Positions 8,652 to 16,699 of a stretch of 64,000 nt of DNA are shown here, in pieces (the first letter of the stretch is position 1; each line of letters starts with the position of its first letter). The notes under the pieces were generated by a model, which saw only the letters and a program-made list of their open reading frames with translations, did not search any database and had not been told where the DNA came from. Position numbers and translations under genes: made by a program. The DNA comes from Oceanobacillus limi (GTDB lineage: Bacteria > Bacillota > Bacilli > Bacillales > Amphibacillaceae): the NCBI RefSeq assembly GCF_900111445.1, contig NZ_FOHE01000001.1, forward strand, positions 62,001-126,000. Direction: 5' to 3'.

Positions 8652-8680
8652 TAGCCACCTTGTAATAGGGTGGCTATTTT
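8652..8680 (+). terminator. Rho-independent terminator of the dNTPase-nucleotidyltransferase pair
   Basis: TAGCCACC at 8652-8659 pairs with GGTGGCTA at 8669-8676 and is followed by TTTT. It closes the two-gene unit that starts at 6314. Confidence 0.8.
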
Positions 8681-8765
8681 ACTAAGGTGAAAATAGGATT
8701 TTAAAGATGAAGAGGTAGCGTTGCCCTTACATGAGTGAACCCCAAATGAAATGGAGGTCCAACCA

Positions 8766-9434
8766 ATGTCAAATAAATTATTTATTAGCGTTGACAGTCC
8801 CATGGTAAATCAGATTATGAATACAGATGAGAGAATAAAATCTCTTATTACCCATATTGGAGACATAGAATTTCCTTTAAGAGAGAATTTTTACGAGTCA
8901 TTAATTCGATCCATCAATGGTCAGCTATTGTCGGTGAAGGTCGCCGATATCATTCATTTTAGGCTTGTCAATTTGCTTGGTGCGCAGGATGTTACGCCAA
9001 ATTCAGTAGCACAACTGTCAAATGATGCGTTAAGGGAAATAGGTATCTCAGAAAGAAAGGTTTCCTATATTAGGGATTTGACAGACAAGATTTTACGGGA
9101 GGAGCTTATTCTTGAGGAGCTTTCCCAGAAAGAAGATCAGGAAGTATTGGATATATTAACCTCGATTAAAGGTATTGGCGAGTGGACGGCAGAGATGTTT
9201 CTATTATTTTCACTTGGAAGAAAAGATGTATTAGCATTAAAAGATATTGGGCTGCAACGAGGGGCCAAATGGTTGTACCAGTTGGAATCCAATCAAGCTG
9301 GTTTGGAGAAGCTTAAAGAAAAAAGTGAGCATTGGAAGCCATATCGAACGATTCCCTCTATTTATCTATGGGAAGTCGTAACAAGAAATTACATTCATGA
9401 TTATGAGAATATATCTGAATTGACGGGGACGTAG
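8766..9434 (+). CDS. DNA-3-methyladenine glycosylase II (AlkA-type, HhH-GPD)
   Basis: 222 residues from ATG 8766 with GGAGG eight bases before. It removes alkylated bases in base excision repair. The helix-hairpin-helix is LTSIKGIGEWTAEMFLLF and the catalytic Asp follows in LALKDIGLQRG. The N-terminal SLIRSINGQLLSVKVADII corresponds to the substrate helix region. It stands alone between two terminator/repeat structures. The last codons (TGT-stop) run into a REP-like repeat that begins at the stop codon. Confidence 0.88.
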   Translation: MSNKLFISVDSPMVNQIMNTDERIKSLITHIGDIEFPLRENFYESLIRSINGQLLSVKVADIIHFRLVNLLGAQDVTPNSVAQLSNDALREIGISERKVSYIRDLTDKILREELILEELSQKEDQEVLDILTSIKGIGEWTAEMFLLFSLGRKDVLALKDIGLQRGAKWLYQLESNQAGLEKLKEKSEHWKPYRTIPSIYLWEVVTRNYIHDYENISELTGT

Positions 9435-9536
9435 GGACAGGGGGACAGGTTTACTGACCCAGTTAAAGTATGGTAATTATATTTCTAGAGGTTACTAGCT
9501 AATCTTGGGACAAGGAGCCTGTCCCCTTGTCCCTAC
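9430..9536. repeat. Long REP-like repeat, copy A (about 105 bp)
   Basis: Begins GTAGGGACAGGGGGACAGG and ends CCTGTCCCCTTGTCCCTA; the ends are inverted repeats and the interior (GTTAAAGTATGGTAATTATA...) is unique to this long subtype. A roughly 90 percent identical copy lies at 10828. The two copies are in the same orientation and bracket the broken Rpn gene. Confidence 0.85.
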
Positions 9537-9734
9537 CTTTACCATTACTTTCTCACGCTCCAATAGTCTGTTTTTCGTCAAAAGATGATATTTGAGGGTT
9601 AGGTGAGCTAGGAGAAGAACCTTAACTGGAATATTTTCACAAAAGGAACGCTTGTTCTTTTTGTGTGGTGTTGTTATAATATGAATAGAATTACTCCCAC
9701 CTATATCCTCATTATATTCAGAGGAAGTGTAACC

Positions 9735-10659
9735 ATGTCTATAGCTACTATTATAAGAGAAGAAACATCTCATTATCTCCATCACGATCAATTGTTTAAG
9801 GTGTTGATTCACCACTTTTTTGAAGAATTTCTCGAAGCATTTTTCCCACAAGTTCATCATCATATTGACTTCAAATCTATGAAACCACTATCAGAAGAAA
9901 TGTTTACAGACCTACTGGAAGGTGAAAGTAGAAAGGCAGATATTGTCGTAGAAACTAAATTAAAAGGTCAAGATACGGTGTTAAATTATTCATGTCGAAC
10001 CTCAAAGTTATTACCAAAATAGCCCAAAATTCAATGAACGAATGTATCAATATTTCAGTCTTTTGTATAATAAATATAGAAAACCAATATTACCCATTGC
10101 GGTCTTTAGCTATGATGAAAATCGAATAGAACCTGATGAGTATAGAATGGGGTTTCCCTTCTTTCATGTATTGACTTTTCATTTTCTGAAGTTAGAACTT
10201 AGAAAAAAGAATTGGCGAGCATACATCGAGTCAAATAACCCAATCGCTGCCGCATTATTAAGTAAAATGGGGTTTTCGAAGGAGGAAAGGGTCCAAGTTA
10301 AATTAGAATTTCTTCGTATGATGACAAAGCTGGAGCTCAATCCAGCTAAAGCTAGACTAATTCAAGGTTTCTTCGAGAGCTATCTCAAATTAAATGAGAA
10401 GGAGGAGGAACAATTAATGGAAAAGATTAAACAACTGGACGAAGCAGATAAAATATTAGAACTCCCAATATCGTATGAGGAAAAAGGGCGGAGAGAAGGA
10501 AAAAAAGAAGGAAAATTGGTTGGAAAACTAGAAGGTGAGCTGATCGCTAAAAGAGATATAGCTCGGACCATGCTGGAAAAGGGCTTTTCGGAAGAAGTGG
10601 TTTCAGAAGTAACTGGGCTAGATGAAGAAGAAATTCAAAAGGTAAAGGCTCAACGATAA
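9735..10659 (+). pseudogene. Rpn/PD-(D/E)XK recombination-promoting nuclease, frameshifted
   Basis: Rpn family proteins are transposase-like PD-(D/E)XK nucleases. The N-terminal frame (9735-10022) begins MSIATIIREETSHYLHHDQL and has the catalytic region FTDLLEGESRKADIVVETK. The C-terminal frame resumes as IIHVEPQSYYQ and continues to EEIQKVKAQR, with the typical lysine/glutamate-rich tail GRREGKKEGKLVGKLEGEL. One extra A in the run at 9983-9985 breaks the frame; deleting it restores about 307 codons, consistent with the total length of 3n+1. ATG has GAGGAAGTG upstream. Two long direct repeats flank the gene. Confidence 0.85.
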
Positions 10660-10720
10660 TAGCTTGGAATATTTAAGGGATAGTTTTTCATTGAGTGGCC
10701 AACTAATACTATATATTTAG

Positions 10721-10757
10721 GAGTGCAAATTATTAAATATACTATGCACTCTTTTTT
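10721..10757 (+). terminator. Terminator after the Rpn pseudogene
   Basis: GAGTGCA at 10721-10727 pairs with TGCACTC at 10745-10751, followed by six T. Confidence 0.75.
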
Positions 10758-10827
10758 CATTTTAGTTCTAGAAGTCTTTAGATATTGTGAAATGTATTAA
10801 GTAGAAAGAAAATGACGTTTTAATAAA

Positions 10828-10948
10828 GTAGGGACATGGGGACAGGTTGTCTGACCCAGTTAAATTATGGCAATTATATTTCTGAAAGTTACTAGCTAAT
10901 CTTGGGACAAGGAGCCTGTCCCCTTGTCCCTTTTGTCCCCTTGTCCCT
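10828..10948. repeat. Long REP-like repeat, copy B
   Basis: Same organisation and orientation as the copy at 9430, with an extra TTTTGTCCCCTTGTCCC duplication at its right end. It lies immediately beside the 3' end of the minus-strand GNAT gene. Confidence 0.85.
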
Positions 10949-10955
10949 TTCAATT

Positions 10956-11402
10956 TCACTTCACTTTTCTCACAAAATAAACCGAATCCTCTAATTCAGT
11001 AAATCCATTCTTTTGGTAAAAGGAATACGCAGGAACATCTCGTTCCGTCATTAATGTAATATGCTTTATATTTTCCGTTGCTAAGATGTCATAGATTTGT
11101 TCCAGGAACAACTTACCTAATCCTTGGTTTTGTTTATTCCTCGAAATGAATAGCTCTTTAATAAAATACTCTTTTCCTTCCCACCAGTGAAATACATAGC
11201 CCAGGGATCCACCGACTATGCTTCCCTCGTCATCGACTAAAATTAACGACAATGAATTTTGGTTATCGATTAAATCACGTATGTACAAGTCTAGTTGCTG
11301 ATCATCTTCCCATTTATCAAACCATGGTTCATTTGAAAACACATCTAGGAATAAAGCTTTTAATCCCTCAACGTGTTCTTTTTGAATGTAAACTGTTTGC
11401 AT
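10956..11402 (-). CDS. GNAT family N-acetyltransferase
   Basis: 148 residues, the usual size for a single GNAT domain. The acetyl-CoA loop is RNKQNQGLGKLFLEQIYDIL (Q/RxxGxG/A pattern) and the C-terminal AYSFYQKNGFTEL matches motif B. SLGYVFHWWEGKEYFIKELF forms the central strands. It transfers acetyl from acetyl-CoA to an unknown small molecule or protein amine. It is monocistronic and convergent with the Rpn remnant, separated by the long repeat. Confidence 0.85.
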   Translation of the reverse strand: MQTVYIQKEHVEGLKALFLDVFSNEPWFDKWEDDQQLDLYIRDLIDNQNSLSLILVDDEGSIVGGSLGYVFHWWEGKEYFIKELFISRNKQNQGLGKLFLEQIYDILATENIKHITLMTERDVPAYSFYQKNGFTELEDSVYFVRKVK

Positions 11403-11583
11403 GATATGAATTCCCCCCCCTATTTATACAACATAAGTTTAGTAATGCATAGTCTCTAACTATTACTACTTAACTGAACGTATTGACCTTAACTAAATTA
11501 CATGTTAATTATATACTAATCTGTTTTTTGTTTCATTGAATCCTCTAAAAAATATAGAATAGTTGTAAAACAACAGTCGATAT

Positions 11584-11611
11584 TGGGACAACAAACCTGT
11601 CCCCCTGTCCC
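11584..11611. repeat. REP-like half element
   Basis: GGGACAACAAACCTGTCCCC followed by CTGTCCC: the right half of the full palindrome described at 40983. It lies 30 bp before the ATG of the next gene. Confidence 0.8.
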
Positions 11612-11642
11612 AAAATCACATCCATTCCAAAGGAGTTTTTAA

Positions 11643-12362
11643 ATGCTCAACTTTTTAATTCTTTTTATTGTAGTTGTTAACCTAATTGCTGCTATCGTTG
11701 CATATTATATAAAGGAAAAATACACCTATGTCACGGATCATCAGTATCCGCCATTTACCAATACCCATAAATGGGGAAATCGTATTCTTACGCTTCTTAT
11801 TATCTTTAGTGTAGTTGGAGCATTTGTTTTTTCTTATACGGAGGTCTATCTCTTCATCGCAATTGCACTTCTTATGATTCAACATGGATTTAGTGCTTTC
11901 ATGAAGTATAAATATGAACGAGAAGATAAAGAGTATTTGATAAATTTTGTCTGGATGATATCATCTTTTGTTATTTTAGTTGGATTTCTCTTTTTTACCC
12001 TTCCAATAAAAACGATTGATGACGTTACTCAGATTAATCCAGACGAAATCGAACGGTTGGAAATGGTAATGGACGTATGGGACGGAGAAGAAATCCACTA
12101 TCACCGTGGCACGATTGAAGATAAGCAGACAATAGATACCATCTTATCAGAACTGTCAAAGGTAGAATTTCGAAATAATTTGTTTGACTTTGAGAAGCAA
12201 GATGGATCCTATGATTTAACAATTAGGAACAGTGATTATTATTTCATCCGAATCTACGAAGATTATCTGACCATTGATTTTGAAGATTATAAAGTTGTGG
12301 GTGAAAATAATCTTTATAGAATGCTAGAAGAAAGTGACATTGATTGGGAAAACCTAGATTAA
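11643..12362 (+). CDS. Membrane protein, DUF4181-like N-terminus
   Basis: 239 residues. Four hydrophobic segments at about 2-22, 48-66, 67-82 and 98-120, with a polar insert KYTYVTDHQYPPFTNTHKWG that resembles the DUF4181 small membrane family. The C-terminal 120 residues are soluble and acidic and begin after TIDDVTQINPDEIERLEMVM. The function is unknown. ATG is preceded by AAAGGAG. Expressed alone and ended by a strong bidirectional terminator. Confidence 0.7.
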   Translation: MLNFLILFIVVVNLIAAIVAYYIKEKYTYVTDHQYPPFTNTHKWGNRILTLLIIFSVVGAFVFSYTEVYLFIAIALLMIQHGFSAFMKYKYEREDKEYLINFVWMISSFVILVGFLFFTLPIKTIDDVTQINPDEIERLEMVMDVWDGEEIHYHRGTIEDKQTIDTILSELSKVEFRNNLFDFEKQDGSYDLTIRNSDYYFIRIYEDYLTIDFEDYKVVGENNLYRMLEESDIDWENLD

Positions 12363-12411
12363 ATGAGTGATTGGCAAAGGGGATCGCTTCCGCTTACACC
12401 CGGCTTGAATA

Positions 12412-12456
12412 AAAACACCTCCATCTCAGTAGATTATGTATGGAGGTGTTTTTTTC
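12412..12456. terminator. Bidirectional terminator
   Basis: AAAAACACCTCCAT at 12412-12425 pairs with ATGGAGGTGTTTTT at 12441-12454. A-run on the left and T-run on the right serve both the DUF4181-like gene and the convergent coiled-coil gene. Confidence 0.85.
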
Positions 12457-12489
12457 ATTTATTTGGGAAGTTGCAACACTTGAGGAAAT

Positions 12490-12729
12490 TTATTGTTGCT
12501 TTTCGGCAAGCTGTAGAAGTTTGTCATCATGTTGAGCTACTTTACCTAATAGAAAATTGGTGGTTTTTTGTGTGTCCGTTAAATCCATTCGTATTCCGTC
12601 TACTTTCTTCTCTAATTGATCAAATTTTTGGTCAAACTTTTTTTCGAGTTGCTCAAATTTGGTGTTCATTTGTTCAGCATGAGTATTTAACGCATGTAAT
12701 ATTTCTTTCAACATCGTTTCTTGTTCCAT
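12490..12729 (-). CDS. Small coiled-coil protein, paralogue 1
   Basis: 79 residues starting MEQETMLKEILHALNTH. A heptad region (KFEQLEKKFDQKFDQLEKK) is followed by VDGIRMDLTDTQKTTNFLLG and a C-terminal KLLQLAEKQQ. ATG at 12729 is preferred because AGGAGG lies 11 bases upstream, while the GTG at 12741 overlaps it. A paralogue at 33926 shares both ends but carries more heptads. The role is unknown; the sequence is a cytosolic oligomerising coiled coil with no membrane segment. Confidence 0.75.
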   Translation of the reverse strand: MEQETMLKEILHALNTHAEQMNTKFEQLEKKFDQKFDQLEKKVDGIRMDLTDTQKTTNFLLGKVAQHDDKLLQLAEKQQ

Positions 12730-12899
12730 TTTATGAGTCACCTCCTTGTGAATAGTATAACTGAAGGAAGACAGCTTGAAAAGATAAGTTTTTAACTGGA
12801 AGATAGAATTGGAAGCATACAGAAAATGATTGCTTGTCCTTTATTCTGGTAGAATTACTCCGAAATAGATGCTTAGCAGAAAGGAGAAAGTTTAAAATC

Positions 12900-13217
12900 T
12901 TACCACCTTCTCCTTCTTGATTTGTCTCGATGGCTATCCTTCTTCTTTGTAGTTTTATTTCCATTTTTAGAACCACTATTCGTAGATAACCGTTTTAATT
13001 TCCGAACAGCGGAATCAAATTCAGACTGCGATAGTTGTTTAGATGCTAGAAGGGAGCATAACATAGCGAATGCAATTGGTGTTGTATCAACTTTTACTTG
13101 CACATCTACGTCTGAATTGCCACTTTGACGGATGAGGGATGTATTTTCTATTGTATCTGCAGTTAATAGATTCGTTTTCTCCTCATTAGCAGCGCGCCGT
13201 TTTTTTACGTTTCCCAT
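12900..13217 (-). CDS. Basic protein with DVDV strand motif, possible spore-surface protein
   Basis: 105 residues. A basic N-terminus (MGNVKKRRAANEEK), a strand-like SGNSDVDVQVKVDTTPIAFA, a helix LASKQLSQSEFDSAVRKL, and a very basic tail ending in SRRRRW. GGAGGT lies eight bases before the ATG. I do not recognise a named family; the alternating Asp/Val strand recalls CotX/CotV-type coat proteins of spore formers, which is a weak inference strengthened by the similar neighbour upstream. Confidence 0.6.
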   Translation of the reverse strand: MGNVKKRRAANEEKTNLLTADTIENTSLIRQSGNSDVDVQVKVDTTPIAFAMLCSLLASKQLSQSEFDSAVRKLKRLSTNSGSKNGNKTTKKKDSHRDKSRRRRW

Positions 13218-13246
13218 TGTTATTTACCTCCAATGCCTATAAGGTA

Positions 13247-13278
13247 AAATTAAAGTGGGAGCGTATCCCACTTTAATT
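13247..13278 (-). terminator. Stem-loop between the two DVDV-type genes
   Basis: AATTAAAGTGGGA pairs with TCCCACTTTAATT around a five-base loop; on the minus strand it is followed by TTTT. It sits just after the stop of the gene at 13279-13563. Confidence 0.75.
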
Positions 13279-13563
13279 CTAGTCCTCAATTTCTACGTCT
13301 TGATCTGCATCTGCCTCTGATTCCGAACGAACTTTTGATCTTGAAGCGGAATCAACCTCAATATCTACTTTAGCATTTCCACTATTAATGACTCTTGCAA
13401 TATTGGTATTACGATTCTTATTCTTTAAGTCGTTCTCGTTATCATTATCGTTGTCATTGTCTAATTCGATGTCACTGTCAAAATCTACTTTCGCTCTAGA
13501 ATCCGTATCAGATCTCAAGGAATTTTCGTTATAAACATCCCAATTATTTCTCCGTCTACCCAT
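13279..13563 (-). CDS. Low-complexity Asp/Asn-rich protein, possible spore-surface protein
   Basis: 94 residues. MGRRRNNWDVYNENSLRSD is followed by a Asp/Asn stretch (DIELDNDNDNDNENDLKNK) and by SGNAKVDIEVDSASRSKV, which echoes the SGNSDVDVQVKVD segment of the downstream gene. The C-terminus is acidic. GAGGGGG precedes the ATG. Shared SGN-x-x-VD motif suggests the two proteins act together, perhaps on the spore surface; no family is recognised with certainty. Confidence 0.6.
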   Translation of the reverse strand: MGRRRNNWDVYNENSLRSDTDSRAKVDFDSDIELDNDNDNDNENDLKNKNRNTNIARVINSGNAKVDIEVDSASRSKVRSESEADADQDVEIED

Positions 13564-13839
13564 ATTTCTTCCCCCTCTCTATGTTAGTTGGTATCACTAT
13601 ATTCAAACTTGGTTTTATTGCAACGTTATATGGCTCATGTCAATACACTATATTTGATAGAAGGAAGATAGAAACCCATTTCGTGATAGAGAAAATAGGA
13701 TTTTGGAATAAAAAAATTATCATTGCTTTTCAAAAATAACTAGATATATTCACTTCTAATATGAAATAGATACGTGTTTTTTATCAGTAATTGGATACGA
13801 TAAAAAGAACGAAATAATCTGAAGGAGATGAATGTATGG

Positions 13840-14313
13840 ATGGCAACAAAGAGACACGTACTATATAACCTAGTGATCATAATCCTTCCATGGTTAACAG
13901 TACTATTTGTAGGGAAACGGAATATTAAACGCTACTCCTTAGCATGCGTTATTATCGTTGTATTTGAAATCATAAACCATCTTTATGGTCACCAGAAAAA
14001 GTGGTGGAAGTTTTTTGATAAGCGGAAGTCATTTATTAGGGATGAACTCCCATTTGATATTGGGCCTTACATGCCGCTTTCTTTGTGGATCCTTAAATTT
14101 TCCTATGGAAACTTAAAAAGATATGTTTTGCTGAATGTAATTGCAAATGGTTTATTTTCCTTTGTCGTCGTTAATTTGCTAAAAAAATTTAAGATATTTA
14201 GTTTAGATCGGATGAATCATTTCCAATTCTTTGTGTACTTTCATTATAAAGCGTACATATTGTATGGCTTGCAGTATCTATTGGAAAAGGGGAATATTGT
14301 CGAGCGTTCTTGA
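13840..14313 (+). CDS. Membrane protein of unknown function
   Basis: About 157 residues. Hydrophobic segments at about 10-28, 36-54, 85-100 and 105-122 alternate with basic loops (HQKKWWKFFDKRKSF). A conserved-looking DELPFDIGPYMPLSLWIL motif lies in the middle. ATG at 13840 is chosen because AAGGAG ends 12 bases upstream; the in-frame ATG at 13828 would touch the binding site. Small multi-spanning proteins of this style are common in Bacillaceae; no function can be given. Confidence 0.7.
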   Translation: MATKRHVLYNLVIIILPWLTVLFVGKRNIKRYSLACVIIVVFEIINHLYGHQKKWWKFFDKRKSFIRDELPFDIGPYMPLSLWILKFSYGNLKRYVLLNVIANGLFSFVVVNLLKKFKIFSLDRMNHFQFFVYFHYKAYILYGLQYLLEKGNIVERS

Positions 14314-14368
14314 ATCATATGTAACCATCGCTTTACCCTAAAAATTATTCCCCATTTTTTCTTGACGC

Positions 14369-14743
14369 TTACCAGTGTACTTGAAGTTTATTGCCATTTG
14401 GATCATAAAAGTGGAAATAGGCATGCCCATTATCTTCTTTAAATTCCTCCACCTCAACCCCATTATTCTTAAGGTGTTGGTGAAATTTAGATAGCTCTGG
14501 ACTTGTGAAGCCAATGCTGAAGGCTGGTTCGTTGTTGATTGTAAAATGTGCAAATGTTTCATCCGGCGTAGGAACTAAGATAAGTAAAAAATGTCCTTCG
14601 TTTATTTTCATAATTGCGAATGGATCCTCTGTAATGGTTACCAATTGAAGACCTAATACATCTTTGTACCATGTCGCAGACTGATCTAAGTCCTTTACAG
14701 GAATTCGAATATAGTGTACTTTGTCAATGAATGATTTACTCAA
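14369..14743 (-). CDS. VOC family (glyoxalase/bleomycin-resistance fold) protein
   Basis: About 124 residues with the two betaalpha-beta-beta-beta repeats of the vicinal oxygen chelate fold: VHYIRIPVKDLDQSATWYKD then AYFHFYDPNGNKLQVHW. Potential metal ligands are the first His (KVHYIRI) and the late Glu/Gln positions; a canonical Glu near the end is replaced by Q (KLQVHW). TTG at 14743 is chosen, nine bases after AAGGAG; the upstream ATG touches the binding site. The substrate is unknown. Confidence 0.8.
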   Translation of the reverse strand: MSKSFIDKVHYIRIPVKDLDQSATWYKDVLGLQLVTITEDPFAIMKINEGHFLLILVPTPDETFAHFTINNEPAFSIGFTSPELSKFHQHLKNNGVEVEEFKEDNGHAYFHFYDPNGNKLQVHW

Positions 14744-14910
14744 TAGATACATCTCCTTTGTTAGATGACTGAATCGGAAATAACAGCATTATAATACATT
14801 CGACAAGCAAGAAGTAATTCCTTCTTGAACTAACACGGAAGAGAGAGCGAATCAATTAACTAGGTCAGTGCTACGTTGCACGATTGATAACCACATTACC
14901 AATTAACAAA

Positions 14911-14946
14911 CAGAACACTTGGAATTTTATCCAAGTGTTCTGTTTT
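14911..14946. terminator. Bidirectional terminator
   Basis: CAGAACACTTGGA at 14911-14923 pairs with TCCAAGTGTTCTG at 14930-14942, followed by TTTT. On the minus strand it ends the sigma/anti-sigma operon. Confidence 0.85.
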
Positions 14947-14963
14947 ACACTAGCACTCTTATT

Positions 14964-15962
14964 TTATTCCTCCCAATTCCACAACTCCACTTCGCCCAAT
15001 TGCTCTCCTTGAACGAAGGTAGCATCTTGTAGTTTTAACAATTCTTTTGCAGGCCCTGTTACAACAGCGCCATATACAGTGAAACCTTCGTCTTTGATGT
15101 ATTGATATTTTTCCTCTAAATGTCCGAGGCGCAAGAAATCTTGATAATAGCTTTCAGGCTTTTCCAGTAGTTCTTCTATATTTTTAATCATTAATTGCTT
15201 GCTTTCCTCTAACGAACCTTCGTCTAACCAATTTATCCGTAGGGATTGATGATAATTTTCATCATGGTCCATACCGCCTGTTAAACCAATGACATCGGAT
15301 AGCATGATTAAGTTGTTACTACCACCCCAACCGGACGGATCATAATTGATAAATTCTCCCGTATACAAAGGCATCCATAACACAACGAGGTCGTACGAAC
15401 GTAGCGCTTTTACTAATTGTTCAGCTTCCATAAAATCTGTCGTTGAAAAAGCTAACTCGCCAACCGTTCCTTCAGGCAGCATTTCTAATGTTTCCCAAAC
15501 ATTTGGGGAAGTATTGGCTTCTAGCTTTTTGTCGGAACGTGGGTCTTTAGGAAGTGAAAAGGAAAATTCACTTAATTGTTGTAGACCAGGATGGGAATAC
15601 TGAATATTGGACAGTCTATTAGAAAGTTTCTTGGTAACTTGTGCCTCCCCAATAACAAGATCCTCTTTCCCTACCTTTTTCAGTAAATCAAAGGACAAAC
15701 TTTTTGTTCCGAATGCAGATAAATCTTCTTCTTTGATATCAAAATCGCCTCGAACATTGGGAACCGTCCACTCAAGTGCAAGACTTGAATAATACATGTT
15801 TTCGTTACCAATGGCAAGTTTATCCGAAATAATATTCGTTACCATCATATACACTCCATAAATGAATAGGACTGCTACCAATATTCGTAAAATCCGTAAT
15901 GTTAGGCTGAACTTTGATTTCTTTAAGATTCGTTTTTCTAGGTCTTTATTCCATTCTGTCAT
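14964..15962 (-). CDS. Membrane-anchored anti-sigma factor (sigma-factor-regulator N/C domains)
   Basis: 332 residues. A short cytoplasmic segment (MTEWNKDLEKRILKKSKFSL) precedes one membrane helix at about 28-48 (ILVAVLFIYGVYMMVTNII). A large extracellular domain follows. FSTTDFMEAEQLVKAL and LYTGEFINYDPSGWG fit the Sigma_reg_C domain of Bacillus anti-sigma factors. It would hold the cognate ECF sigma at the membrane and release it on envelope stress. The start overlaps the sigma gene by 17 bp, so the pair is translationally coupled. Confidence 0.85.
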   Translation of the reverse strand: MTEWNKDLEKRILKKSKFSLTLRILRILVAVLFIYGVYMMVTNIISDKLAIGNENMYYSSLALEWTVPNVRGDFDIKEEDLSAFGTKSLSFDLLKKVGKEDLVIGEAQVTKKLSNRLSNIQYSHPGLQQLSEFSFSLPKDPRSDKKLEANTSPNVWETLEMLPEGTVGELAFSTTDFMEAEQLVKALRSYDLVVLWMPLYTGEFINYDPSGWGGSNNLIMLSDVIGLTGGMDHDENYHQSLRINWLDEGSLEESKQLMIKNIEELLEKPESYYQDFLRLGHLEEKYQYIKDEGFTVYGAVVTGPAKELLKLQDATFVQGEQLGEVELWNWEE

Positions 15963-16479
15963 ACTCCCACCCTTTCTTTTTGGCGAGGGCTGCTAAGCGT
16001 TTCCTCGCTCGATGGATCGTCACTTTTACTTGTTCTTCCGTTAGCTGTAACGCCTCCATTATTTCTTTATAGCTAAATTCCTGATACTCCCGCAAATAGA
16101 TAATAGACCGGTATTGTTCTGGTAAATAGCCCAACAGATCTTCAAGTTGTTGATGCGTTTCTTGCGTTATTAGAGAGTCTTCAGGAATCCCGTACGGACT
16201 AATCATTTCTTTCTTCGACGAAACAAGTGATAGAAGAGGAATAGCCTTCCGTCGTTTCTGCTTTCGCCATTCATCTAAATACGCATTTCGCGCTACTTTA
16301 AAAAGCCAAGCCCGTGCTTCTTCTCCCTCATATTCATGAAGATGGATCGTTGCACGAACGAACGTTTCTTGAGTCAAATCCTCTGCAAGATGCGCTGAAC
16401 CACTTAACTTCAACAGATAAAAGTAAAGGGTCTTTGCGTATTGTCTATATAGATTGTCTAATTTTAGTTGATTTCGCAT
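15946..16479 (-). CDS. ECF-type RNA polymerase sigma factor
   Basis: 177 residues. Region 2 holds HLAEDLTQETFVRA and EEARAWLFKVARNAYLDEWR; region 4 holds LPEQYRSIIYLREYQEFSYK and EEQVKVTIHRARKRL. It directs RNA polymerase to ECF promoters when released from the membrane protein encoded just downstream. ATG follows GGAGGG. A matching ECF promoter lies upstream, suggesting autoregulation. I cannot say which B. subtilis ECF sigma it corresponds to. Confidence 0.92.
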   Translation of the reverse strand: MRNQLKLDNLYRQYAKTLYFYLLKLSGSAHLAEDLTQETFVRATIHLHEYEGEEARAWLFKVARNAYLDEWRKQKRRKAIPLLSLVSSKKEMISPYGIPEDSLITQETHQQLEDLLGYLPEQYRSIIYLREYQEFSYKEIMEALQLTEEQVKVTIHRARKRLAALAKKKGWEYDRME

Positions 16480-16508
16480 CGGACCCTCCTCTTTACATTC
16501 CTATTACA

Positions 16509-16536
16509 TACACGTTTAACCGATAAAAATGTTACA
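16509..16536 (-). promoter_or_regulatory. ECF-type promoter of the sigma/anti-sigma operon
   Basis: On the minus strand TGTAAC (16531-16536) with a following T-run, then a 16-bp spacer, then CGTGTA (16509-16514). This fits the AAC / CGT pattern of ECF promoters and lies about 30 bp before the sigma start codon, which argues for self-activation. Confidence 0.6.
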
Positions 16537-16646
16537 GTACTTTTTGAATTTTTCATAGAGCGTTTTTGCAAAAATTACGTTTGAAATGAATTTGAATGAT
16601 CGTAATTTCTTTTTTGAATTATTTTTTCTTTATAACGTAATTATTA

Positions 16647-16675
16647 TTGTTTTATAAAGTAAATTAATATATGAT
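16647..16675 (+). promoter_or_regulatory. SigA-type promoter of the HTH/F1-beta operon
   Basis: TTGTTT at 16647-16652, a 17-bp spacer, TATGAT at 16670-16675. It lies 25 bp before the start codon and behind a long T-rich tract; AAAGGAGGAGG follows as ribosome binding site. Confidence 0.6.
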
Positions 16676-16699
16676 GGTTGTAAAGGAGGAGGTTAGCTT

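Noticed and set aside
12363-12755. 130-codon plus-strand ORF
   Set aside because: It is antisense to the coiled-coil gene and starts in a terminator region.
12731-12976. Minus-strand ORF between the coiled-coil and DVDV genes
   Set aside because: No ribosome binding site, overlaps the better supported gene at 12900 and the binding site of the gene at 12490.
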